Shown: positions 54,841-64,000 of the stretch, one piece after another
Position numbering within the stretch: position 1 is the stretch's first letter
How the letters are laid out: every line of letters begins with the position of its first letter
Source: Timema cristinae
Taxonomy: Eukaryota > Arthropoda > Insecta > Phasmatodea > Timematidae
DNA: 64,000 nucleotides
Assembly: GCA_039000515.1 (NCBI GenBank)
Contig: JBCFYV010003508.1
Coordinates: 47,143,265-47,207,264, forward strand
Reading direction: 5' to 3'
The notes under the pieces: model-generated
Databases searched by the model: none
The model's input: only the letters and a program-made list of their open reading frames with translations
What the model was told of the DNA's origin: nothing
Program-made: the position numbers and the translations under genes

Positions 54841-56400
54841 AGTGGAGTTAACCGTTCAAAATTTAGCGGTGGACTGCGATCCTTTAGTACAGTACAACTT
54901 TGTTAATGCTCTACAGAGCTCAGTTGATGCGGCAGTACCAACCTCACATAGTGGGGGTCATAGGAGAGTTAAACGTTGCCCGTGGTGGACAGAGTCATGT
55001 TCTAAAGCGATCGCTCAAAGGAGGTTATCATTGTATACTTTAAAACAAAATTCTAACCTGATAAACTATGAAAGCTACTGTCGTACGGCAGCTGCTACGT
55101 GCAAAGCGTGATTCTTGGCGGTTATATTGCGAGTCTCTTTCTCCCGATGTATCTCTGACAAAGGTTTGGCATACAATCAAATGGTTCAAGGGTATTGTTA
55201 CAAACTTTGGGATCTCTACTGCAGAGTCATTCGCTTGTAGGGTGATACCGGATTCAGTTATGTATTCCCCGTTGGAATTCCCCAATTTGGGTGTTCCTAA
55301 GCTCGATAAACGTTTTACTGGCGTTGAATTAAGGGCAGCGTTGAATCGAGTGCAACACACGCTGGTCGGCCCGGACAATGTGTCCTATGGTATGTTGACA
55401 AAATTGTCGTCTGTTTCTCAACGTGCGCTGCTAGAAATATTTTACTCTCTGTGGGAGGAGGGGGTAATACCAACGGCATGGAAAATTTCCTTTCTGATTC
55501 CTATTCTAAAACCGGGTAAAAGCGCGGAGTTAACAAGCTCTTATCGGCCTATTGCACTCTCGTCCTGTTTTGGTAAAATCATGTAACATTTAGTTAAAGC
55601 CCGTTTAGAACTATATCTGGAAATGAATGAACTCCTCAATACTATGCAATCTGGTTTTAGAACGGGACGTTTCACACTTAATAGCCTCTCTATATTAGTT
55701 TCTGATATTCAAATTGATTGTCATAAAACTAATTTGTATCAGCTTTTTTCCTCGATATACAGGGTGCGTACGATAATGTCGAGCATTCTGTGTTATTTGA
55801 TAAATTTCTCGCCTGGGCTGTTCTAGCAAAATGTGTTACTGGTTAAGCTATCTATTTCAGAATAGATCGTACACTGTAAAGATAGGACAAGCTAGATCAT
55901 CTCCTAGAACTCAATGAAGGGGCCTATCACAGGGATCAGTGCTCAGCCCTCTGTTATATGCAGTCTAGTCACTCTTTTCCGGTTGGTATAACGACTCAAC
56001 AGTATGCGGATGACGTGGTAATATACGTTCGGTCTTGTAACTTGTCAGAGAGGGTGGGTAAGTTACAATCAGTGTTTCCTTTGCTTTCAAATTGATTGAC
56101 AGCCCACTTTTTTACTCTAAATGTAATCTTCACCCGACATAGAGTGCGAGATATCTCAATTAGACTAGTTTATGAAGAATGTTGAATTAAGGTACAGCCG
56201 ACGGTGCGATTTTTAGGCATGACATTAGACATGAAGGGATCTTGGCTCCCGCATTTTTTTCGAATTATCTGGAATATGAGACAGGTTTATAAATACTATG
56301 AAATCAGTGGCGGGTGCCTCTTGGGGCTCCACCCATATACAATGTTACAAATGTGTTGTGGGCATATACGTTTTCGATTGGAGTATAGGTTTTTTTAATA
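54841..56400 (+). pseudogene. I-like LINE reverse transcriptase, decayed
   Basis: Recognisable motifs: RVKRCPWWTESC before the domain, GPDNVSYGMLTKLSS, YRPIALSSCFGKIM (stop follows at 55586), LNTMQSGFRTGRFTLNSL (about 55632-55690) and the catalytic QYADDVVIY (YADD at 56003-56014). At least five stops or frameshifts separate them, so no enzyme can be made. Confidence 0.75.
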
Positions 56401-56739
56401 TCACACTGCATAAAGATCCTCACTAGCAAAGCTGGATAAGGTACAATATGCGGCTTTAAGACTGTGTCTGGGCACTCCTTACTGAAGTTGGAGAACTCCC
56501 TTTATTTCTTAGACGCCATCTGTTGGCGGACACATTTTTTTTTATTAAATATTGTTCAACTTTTGGTTATCTGCGACGTATACTTTGGATCCTTACAAAT
56601 TATGTTCAAACAAAACAATATTGGTTAAACAAAACATACCCTTCTCTGGTGGATAATTTTTTTGGGTTTGAATGAATTCCATCAGTATAGTTCTATCTTC
56701 CGTATCCGGTACAGTGTATCACTGAGGGGCATGAGGCCC

Positions 56740-57230
56740 TCTGGGATGTACAGTGGTGTTATCTATTCCTGATTCAGGAGTAAAAAGAGTTACCCATCCT
56801 ATTGAACAGAAGTTAAATGCAGTAAGGTATATGAAAGAAAGATGGGGTGGATACAGACTTATATTTACAGATGGTGCTAGGAGGGGAGGGTATCCAGCCC
56901 TAGTAGGTGCGGCCTTCTATGACAGTAATATTAATTATGGTTAGACATGTCGACTACAATACGATGCATCAATATTTACAGCGGAATTATTTGCTATCCT
57001 GCATGCATTGAAATATATCTTATCTTTATGTTCGCAGCTTTTAGTGGTATTATGCGACTTCCGTTGCGCTTTGGAGTCTCTAAGTGGCTTGTCAAGCCCT
57101 CCATCACACCCATTGATATTTCAAATACACGAAGAGTGCGCCTCTCTACGAGATAGGGGCTACGAATTGGGGTACCAATGGATTCCTAGTCACGTGGGTA
57201 TAATGGGCACATAACTGGTGCAAACATCAG
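56740..57230 (+). pseudogene. I-like LINE RNase H domain, decayed
   Basis: RLIFTDGARRGGYPALVGAA (about 56860-56915) carries the first catalytic aspartate. Next come a phrase equivalent to A-E-L-F-A-I-L-H-A-L (about 56980) and GYQWIPSHVGI (57171-57203), the terminal histidine motif. The presence of RNase H after the reverse transcriptase is why I place the LINE in the I group. Confidence 0.7.
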
Positions 57231-57902
57231 CGCGCGACGGCGGCTAAACTGCCATATGGCCGTACAACACATTTTTGCTACCAGGGGTTATAATGCTGAA
57301 TATAAAATTAGTATTTCAGGACATAGTGATTCTGAACTACTGAAGAATGAATGCTTACATGATAGAAGCCAAAATCCGAACGAGTCAGTCAACAATATTA
57401 TTTGAACTCGTATTCCAAAAAACTGTTCGTTAACCTGGAAACACTCAGGGCCTTATGCAAGAACTTGACTAGGCGGATGCTTTATGGACACTAGCGTGGG
57501 GCTGCTTGCATCATCATAGGTTAAAAGGTGGAGCGTTAGTGTGCTCGGGACCATACTATCGGCTCACTAAGCATTCACTATTGTTCTTGCATACTGCCCT
57601 CAGACTTGGAGCCTATAGTGCTATGTCTACCTATGGTACCTCTGGCTATGGAAATGTTGAGTGGCTGTTTGTAAAAACTGTTCTGAAGTGATGCAAAAAC
57701 TCGAATTAGATTTAGGAAATTAAAAAAATGGCCACGCAATCGATTCTAACATCCCTAAAAAGTTTGAAGAATTATATAAAGAGGAAGAAGACCTACTCAA
57801 GCTATCATATGCAGCTGGACACTTTGAAATAAACTGGTATATTAGGAAAAAGTTTTAGCTTATTTCATTTCAGTTTTCCCGAAAATTATGTTTTTCCCAT
57901 GC

Positions 57903-58185
57903 TAAGGTACATTTGTCTCAGCAACCAATAGAGATGTGTCGAAACTTTTACCACATAGCCTATCAGCCTAGAAACAGATTTTTAGAACAAGCTGTTAAAA
58001 ACATTACTTGATTTAGCTTTTTTTTTTAGATTTTCTTTGGACATATATTCAAATATTTGTAAGAGTCAAAATAATTAATATTTATTAGCCTAGTGTTATA
58101 AATACATATTTAGACAGGTAAAATAAGTTGTAAAAATTTGAGCCCAATATCTCTATTGGTTGTTGAGAAAAGATACATAAAGTTG
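57903..58185. mobile_element. Small MITE with ~50-bp inverted ends
   Basis: CTCAGCAACCAATAGAGAT (57918) and its reverse complement ATCTCTATTGGTTGTTGAG (58150) sit in inverted arms of about 50 bp enclosing about 180 bp of AT-rich DNA. No ORF. Confidence 0.55.
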
Positions 58186-59076
58186 GTTAATTTAAAATGT
58201 ATTCGATAGAACTTTCCGACTCTTCTTACATGTTCATGTTGTTTGCTATTTTTACACACACACAAACGTTTGTATTGAAATACATCTATATTATATTATT
58301 TAATAAACAGTTGTTATGTTATGATTGTGAAAATTAAATAATTCAGATGACATCGCTATTCTTGTTTTGTGGACAGCATAATTTTTGTCATTTATAGTAA
58401 TGGTAAAGTGATTGGGAACACCTTAAATTGTAATACAAATAATATAATGACATGGTTTTCTATAGAACGTTCGAAGACATTAAGATTTCATGAATACATA
58501 TAGGCCTAATATTGGACGGGATATAATTATCAAACTTGATAATGAAATCTGTTTAAGATGCAACAGTGAATGGATTAGTTCTTTGAACAATTTAGTTCAG
58601 TATAATGATAGGTCCCTTCAATAAAATTAGAAGAAACAGAATATTATATTGAAAGTAAAACTCACCGTAATTAGGAGAAAGAATTAATACCGGTAGTATT
58701 GATTTTATTATAGACTAACGTGTATACTTTGCACCTTTACTATATGTTTTGATAAAATCAATATTTTCTCTCTTCGTAAAGTACCTAATTAATAATCTTT
58801 GAACAGTCTGTGAAAATATAATTTATTATTATTACTCTCCCTTTCACAAGAATAACGGTTGTTTTAATATTCCATCTCCCAGCTTCTTGCAAAAGTCTTA
58901 TTTTATTTGAGACTTCATAATTAACAACACAGGCCGGGACAGTAAAACATAATAAATAGCGGGCTTCAACAGTTATCCGTTTAATTCTAAGTGTCTTCGC
59001 CTATTTATTTAGATGGTCTAAATTTTCTATACATGTATTGTATTTTAATCAACGCCATATTTCTAAATTATTCTGC
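58186..59076. other. AT-rich intergenic DNA upstream of the receptor gene
   Basis: Nothing recognised apart from a (CA)5 stretch near 58255. Confidence 0.5.
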
Positions 59077-59085
59077 TATAAATAG
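59077..59085 (+). promoter_or_regulatory. TATA box of the odorant receptor gene
   Basis: TATAAATAG, a consensus TATA element, 45 bases before the start codon. It would put the transcription start near 59108 and leave a 5' leader of only about 20 bases. Confidence 0.45.
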
Positions 59086-59129
59086 ATTTTGTTTTAAACT
59101 TTAAAAGCAGAACAGTTAAAAGGGGGATT

Positions 59130-59965
59130 ATGAAAAGGGACCTTTCTAATGTTGGGCTTGAACCCTTTTTCTCTTTTACCTTATTAGTATCAAGGATTTG
59201 GGGAATTTGGCAAATTGATGATCAAAAGGCACCACGATGGAGGGTGAACCTTCATACTATATACTCAAATTTTGTTTTTTCATCAACGTTTTTATTCATT
59301 GTATCGATATTTATAAGTGTTATTAACAACATAGATAAACCAGAGTATATTTCAGATGGTATAAGCGTAATATTATCAATGATAATTAGTTATGGAAAAT
59401 GGGCAATTTTAATATTAAAGCGAAATGATATTAAACACATGACCAACTACTTTGAAAACAATTTCTTACAGTTGGTGGGACATTTAGACGAGGACAAATT
59501 AGAACTTATAAAGAAAGCTTCTCACAATTTAAAATCATTTACAATTTTCTATAACACTTGTTTCGTTTGTACCGTGGTGGTTTGGATCTTTAAAGGTATT
59601 GATAATATAAACGCGCATAAAACATATGTAAGTAATGCACATCTTCAAAACAACACACTTACCAAATCTCCGCTAAACATGATTATAAGAGCCTACTACC
59701 CCTTTGACACTGAGAATACTTTCAATGAATACCTGATATTTATACAACAATTAATTGGAACATTCTATTGTGCTATAATTTGTTGTGCTATTGACTTACT
59801 TTACTTTGCTGTCATGTCAGCTATGTGCGTTCAGTTCAAAATTTTGAATAAAACGCTGATGAACCTAAAAGAGGATGACGTAAATTCAGTGTCAATCATA
59901 GAGAGTGAACACATCTGGAAACCTAATCTGGCTGGATGCATCCAGTACCACCAGTCTCTACTCAA
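59130..59965 (+). CDS. Odorant receptor exon 1
   Basis: Encodes residues 1-278 and two bases of the next codon: start MKRDLSNVGLEPF, four membrane segments, and a long second extracellular loop with two N-x-T/S sites (NNTLT, near residue 175). The donor is GTAAGT. Confidence 0.93.
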
Positions 59966-62900
59966 GTAAGTGTCATCTATAAATATATAGGCCTAGTATT
60001 ATAATTATTATTGCACTGCTGTGAGAAAATTGAGGGATAGACCTGGTTTGATTCCTTCTGTTAGCGATAATAGCACAATGGTATAGCTCCATAAAATAAA
60101 CTCAACTCACTGGCGCCCACCCTTTTATTTCACTAGCATTTAGAACTTCGCGACGAGCTACAGGATTACCGTGGATACATATCAGAGGGTAAGTTTACCT
60201 GGTAATTATGTCTATCGCTACTGGGCCACATTAAAGCCACAAAAATATCCTTCCTTGCTACATCACCGCGGATACCTCGATAGGTTAGAGTCTCAGTTTT
60301 TTTAGGTGCTCTACCGACTGAGTTGGTCATTGAGGGAGCGAGGTTTTATACTACACCCCCCCCCCCCCCATAAGAGTTAGAATGTAAAGACTAACCCATC
60401 TTACCCCATGTGTTTTCCCATCTTGCCCCGCTTGGTGTTGTGTTTAATTTCATTTTGAAAATATAATATTGATTTCAATTTTATAAATACTATATAAAGT
60501 TGGACTAATAAAGACATACTTTTCAGATTCAATTGCGTTTTTTTATTCTCTACAGCTTTTTTTGTTGAGTGCCCTGTCTTGCCCCACTCTCCCCATATCT
60601 ATACAAAAAAAACACTTTGAAGATAGACAAAAAAAAACACATTAAAACTTTTAATTGATTTTTTATACTAACTCCTCAGACCCAATAGTGCATTCTATTA
60701 ATTTTAAGTATGACTCTCAATCATTATTTTTACAGCGATCATATTATAATATCACTTCAAAACATTTAATTGAGAAGGCTTGATATTTTAAAAATAAATT
60801 ATTGATTAGCACAATTCTAAATTAAATAAAGTACCTAATTTTTTACAGGTATAATCAAAAACTTAAAGAAATAATGAGCTATCCATTATTTCTGCAACAT
60901 TTGATACTTTCTATTTGCTTATGTTTTGCTGGATTCCAAGCAACAAACGTGAGTATAAAATCTTAAATATTAATAATTGTCATATGATTTTTATTTATAA
61001 GAAATGTGATAAAACACAGAATTAATTTATCTAGCTACTGTAATTATATTAGTTGGTAATGCAAAAAATAGTATGTATTACATTAAAAATTATGTTTAAT
61101 ATTGACCTATAAATACCATAGCCTTTAAAACGTAAATATTCCTTATATCTTAAAATATTAATCATATCAAATCCACTTCAATTTTTAATTAATAGTCTTA
61201 GCTTAAACAATAAAGGAGAATATGGAAATGACAATAAATACAAAAGTAAATACTATTTAATATGACACCAATTATTGTAATATTGTATTAATAATGATTA
61301 CTTTCAGCTACCACCTACAAGCTTTGAATTCATATCAATCATAAGCATGGCAGCGTGTCTTATATGGCAATTCGAACTGATGTGTAGCTATGCAAACGCA
61401 ATTACTTTGGAGGTAAGGGACAACCAAATAAAAATGACATTATTTTAACCTTACAATATAAAAATAAATTTTGTATTTCAAATTAATCTTTAATATGGTA
61501 TAGTAAGTACCCAATGACACATTTGGGTTGGATTCACACAGGCCTACTTAATGTATTATTACAAGTTTTAATGTGAACTCCATATTTTTTAATGAGCCAA
61601 CAGGCAGCTTGACAAAAATAATTTATCCACTTTCACCAGTTAAGCTTAGAAGTGATGGTAGTGACAAGGAAAATGAAAAGTCCTGGTAAAGCTATACAGT
61701 TGGACAGAGTATAACTGAGAAAAGTGCATAATGTAACATATCTTGGAAGTGCCATTAAGGTAAAAGGTGGGATTATATAGAATCTAATGAGAAGAGGACA
61801 CCAGGAAGTGTTGTTCTATAGGGTGTAAGAGACCGACCATGGAGAAGATAAGTTCCCTTGAGTTTAAGGAAGTGTTGTACAGGGTGTACTTTGTACCATT
61901 GTCGCATATGATGCATAAACATGAAACATTGACTGCAATAGAGACTAATAAAGTTGAGGCCATGGGAATGAAGTTTGTGAGGAGGATGTTAGCTATCCCG
62001 AGGAGAAAAAAGATTACAAATTAAGTTATTCGGGAAATAGTGGAGGTAAAGAGCGTACATGAGATAGTAGAGAAAGCAAGACTGAGATGGTATGAGCATG
62101 TGATGAGAATGGAAAAGGAGAGGATGCCAAAGAAAATTATGGAAATGAAGTATGTAGTAAAAAGATTGCAGGGGAGGTTAAGAAAGAGATGGGAGGAGCA
62201 GATAAAAGAACGTTTGCAAATGAAAGGAGAAGAATAGACGCAATTAAATGAGGAAGAATGGTGAAAGGATAGAGGGAGATAGAGGCATTCTACTAAACTG
62301 ACCCAGCCACAGATTGAAAACAAATCATGATGATGGCTTAGAACAGCAAATGTAATGTGGGATATGATCACTGTCTGACCTTTTATAGGATTTGTACCAG
62401 TAGAAAATCTTCATCCTGTTGTCCTTTATATTATTATCAAATTTTGTATCGATCAGTTAATAGCTTTAGGACTGGCAGATAAATTTATTCAATGTCTTGA
62501 CCTTGCTGCAAGGTGAAAGAACTTGATAGAAAAATTTAGAAACAGGTATCTAATCTATACTCTATAAAGAAACAATAATTTGTGAAATAATTACGTTTCT
62601 AGGTGCAGCACTCTCGGCGTTGTCAAACAATTCATCTTCCTTAGAATTATGTTAACAAAATAGGCAGCCAACCCTACATATTTTAAATAAAGTTATTTTT
62701 TTTCAAATATGTATTATAAATCACATGAACATAGATACTTGCCTTTTTGTTGTCAAATAACTTTTTTTTTTAATAATAGGTATTAATAAGTCAGTTAATT
62801 TCTTTACATGATGAATGCCATAACAATGCTCGATAATTTGAATTTGTTACCACTTCTTAAGACCATTAATGTTGCAACAAGCAACTCATCGCTCGTTTTA

Positions 62901-63776
62901 ACATGGTAAATGTAAGAAGTGTCCCCTGTTGTACTTTATTGTATCTAGTTAGTAGTAAGCAAATGTAATATTTGAATTGGTTTCCAGAGTTTCAATGTAG
63001 GCCAAGCTGCCTACAGTTGTTCGTGGTACGATGCGTCTCCAACATTCAAGTTCCGGATCCAGAATATCATCAGGAGATCTCAGAAACCGGCCACTATCAC
63101 AGCTGGGATGTTTGGAGCCTTATCATTGGTGATGTTTACAAATGTAGGACGGATATACTTCTGTAACGTAATATCGTATAAACATAATAATAAACTTTAA
63201 ACCTCACATAATTTACTATGATTAATGTTTTACCAAATTTGGGGCATCTGGTGGTGGATTGAAATACAAATCATGGGAGAATCGTTGATAGGAAATAAAT
63301 CTAGATATTCAGATCTGAGCACAATATATGTGAGAGATATATGGCATGATTTATGTAACACTCTATAGTATAGGTAGTCCATCATAGCTCAGTCGGTAGC
63401 GTGTTTGTCTACTGAGATAAGGGTCCCGAGTTATATTTCTGGCATGGCCGAAAAATGTATCATTGGTGAAATATGGACTTACCCTTTCACAGTGATGACT
63501 TAACGGCCAGGGGTTGGGTTTTGTGTCTGGTCTAAATATAAGTTGGATTATAAGTCGTGTGCTGATATAATCAGTCGGTTCAGAAAGTGCACGTTAAATA
63601 CCTCAAGTGAGTAAAATTAAAGACATCATATGTAGGACCCCATTGATAAGGATTAATTTTAAATATGAATCTAGATTTATATAGTTTATTTGTTTAACTA
63701 AGCAGCATACATTTTTTTCCAGGTGTTGCAAACATCATATTCCTACTTTGCAGTTCTACATCAAACTCAGAATTAG
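59130..63776 (+). CDS. Insect odorant receptor (Or family), five exons, 416 aa, complete
   Basis: An odorant-binding subunit of the insect olfactory ion channel, expected in the dendrite membrane of sensory neurons together with the Orco co-receptor. Exons: 59130-59965, 60849-60948, 61308-61412, 62988-63143, 63723-63776, with intron phases 2, 0, 0, 0. All donors and acceptors are GT-AG, and the joined length is 1251 nt with one stop. Hydrophobic segments lie at about residues 47-66, 78-98, 137-155, 203-231 and, from exons 2-5, at about 285-305, 316-340 and 385-412: seven in total. The C-terminal exons carry the family signature: SFNVGQAAYSCSWYDASP, then RRSQKPATITAGMF and VLQTSYSYFAVLHQTQN. 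Phase-0 introns near the 3' end are a family hallmark. It does not look like Orco, which is longer. The ligand is unknown. Confidence 0.93.
60230..60345 (-). mobile_element. tRNA-like SINE head fragment in receptor intron 1
   Basis: On the minus strand ACTCAGTCGGTAGAGCACC looks like the A-box half of a tRNA-like head. No B-box is seen. A poly-C run follows at 60357-60370. Confidence 0.35.
60849..60948 (+). CDS. Odorant receptor exon 2
   Basis: Acceptor TTTACAG, donor GTGAGT. Encodes YNQKLKEIMSYPLFLQHLIL and then SICLCFAGFQATN, the fifth membrane segment. Confidence 0.92.
61308..61412 (+). CDS. Odorant receptor exon 3
   Basis: Acceptor CTTTCAG, donor GTAAGG, phase 0 at both ends. Encodes LPPTSFEFISIISMAACLIW and then QFELMCSYANAITLE, the sixth membrane segment. 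Confidence 0.92.
61640..62345 (+). mobile_element. LINE L-b 3' part in receptor intron 3, unexpanded
   Basis: Plus-strand frames read VEAMGMKFVRRMLAIPRRKK then (next frame) VHEIVEKARLRWYEHVMRM and RLRKRWEEQIKERLQM with a stop at 62235. The 3' untranslated region GAGGCATTCTACTAAACTG and a CATGATGATGG tail follow. It contains a single copy of the segment amplified at 13483-13974. Upstream, HNVTYLGSAIK-type sequence (61727-61757) is also LINE. It is 5'-truncated and non-functional. Confidence 0.75.
62988..63143 (+). CDS. Odorant receptor exon 4
   Basis: Acceptor TTTCCAG, donor GTAGGA, phase 0. Encodes SFNVGQAAYSCSWYDASPTF, then FRIQNIIRRSQKPATITAG and MFGALSLVMFTN. It contains the conserved R-x-S-Q-K-P motif and the start of the seventh segment. 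Confidence 0.93.
63376..63560 (+). mobile_element. SINE-B, plus orientation, in receptor intron 4
   Basis: ATCATAGCTCAGTCGGTAGC (A-box), a decayed B-box, GGCATGGCCGAAAAATG, body to GGATTATAAG. The 3' tail is missing. Confidence 0.7.
63723..63776 (+). CDS. Odorant receptor exon 5 and stop
   Basis: Acceptor TTTTTCCAG. Encodes VLQTSYSYFAVLHQTQN and TAG. The S-Y-S-Y-F motif is the usual end of insect odorant receptors. Confidence 0.93.
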   Translation: MLQTSYSYFAVLHQTQN

Positions 63777-63877
63777 AACATAGCAAGATTAGTAAATTAA
63801 TTATTAATTGTGATTAACTTTATAAAATACATAACTTTGATTTTCTTTTATGTTTATAGTTTCTTATTTATAAATGA

Positions 63878-63883
63878 AATAAA
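63878..63883 (+). terminator. Poly(A) signal of the odorant receptor gene
   Basis: AATAAA 102 bases after the stop codon. Confidence 0.5.
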
Positions 63884-64000
63884 AAAGGATGTTTATTCTC
63901 TGATATTTAAAACTAAAGCCTATTGTTCATATAAGATGGAAACAAGGGCGGAGAAATCTCTCTAACCCAGGGTTGCAAGAATGTTTTTGAGAATCGTATG

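Larger units (their letters stand above)
45218..57840 (+). mobile_element. I-like LINE (ORF1, endonuclease, RT, RNase H), dead, split by nested insertions
   Basis: A non-LTR retrotransposon of the I/Jockey type with all parts recognisable in order: a nucleic-acid-binding ORF1 with CCHC knuckles, an apurinic-like endonuclease, a reverse transcriptase with YADD, and an RNase H (a domain kept by the I group). It is inactive, because every part has stops and frameshifts. It is interrupted at 45393-52654 by a Ty3/Gypsy element and at 53114-53282 by a SINE fragment. The 5' end lies at or upstream of 45218; the 3' end is about 57840, with no clear tail repeat. Confidence 0.8.

Noticed and set aside
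10178..63560. tRNA genes at the SINE heads (for example 17196, 30468, 39985, 63376)
   Set aside because: A- and B-box words are present, but acceptor and anticodon stems do not fold, and each continues into a shared SINE body.

Overview
The window is nuclear DNA of an animal, almost certainly an insect. It is AT-rich, full of introns and packed with transposable elements. It carries an insect-type seven-transmembrane odorant receptor gene and an inositol polyphosphate 4-phosphatase (INPP4) gene whose exons join with GT-AG introns. A hemimetabolous insect such as a hemipteran would fit the long introns and the mix of Ty3/Gypsy, I-like and RTE/CR1-like LINE, Penelope-like, SINE and MITE elements, but the order cannot be fixed from the sequence alone.

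Layout. 1-24,000 holds no gene I can name. It contains two small minisatellites, a hammerhead-ribozyme-like motif (1407-1475, minus), a 3.6 kb minisatellite of 57-bp units grown from the 3' end of a LINE (1905-5745), SINEs, several terminal-inverted-repeat elements, a second LINE-derived minisatellite (about 62-bp units, 13,483-13,974), an unidentified 500-bp ORF (20,408-20,932, minus) and a decayed Penelope-like element with a GIY-YIG endonuclease (21,705-22,668). 24,064-44,322 (minus strand) is the INPP4 gene: 13 exons recovered, encoding a PH domain, a C2 domain, the INPP4 linker and the CKSAKDR phosphatase loop. A 100-N assembly gap (27,418-27,517) apparently hides its central exons. 34,045-35,490, inside its second intron, is a 32-bp x ~45 minisatellite that runs to within about ten bases of a splice acceptor. 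45,218-57,840 is a dead I-like LINE interrupted by a young Ty3/Gypsy LTR retrotransposon (45,393-52,654; apparently identical 518-bp LTRs, 4-bp target duplication) and by a SINE fragment with a 12-bp target duplication. 59,130-63,776 (plus strand) is a complete five-exon odorant receptor gene of 416 codons with a TATA box and a poly(A) signal.

How the parts relate. The two host genes are functionally unrelated neighbours: INPP4 acts in phosphoinositide signalling and the receptor in olfaction. The rest is mobile DNA. The main pattern is that the same C-terminal coding neighbourhood of two different LINE families has twice been amplified into a minisatellite, while unexpanded copies of these families also lie in the window. 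Several single-base losses in short homopolymers (INPP4 exons 1 and 5, gag, pro) look like consensus errors rather than true mutations; for INPP4 this is supported by splice-phase arithmetic.
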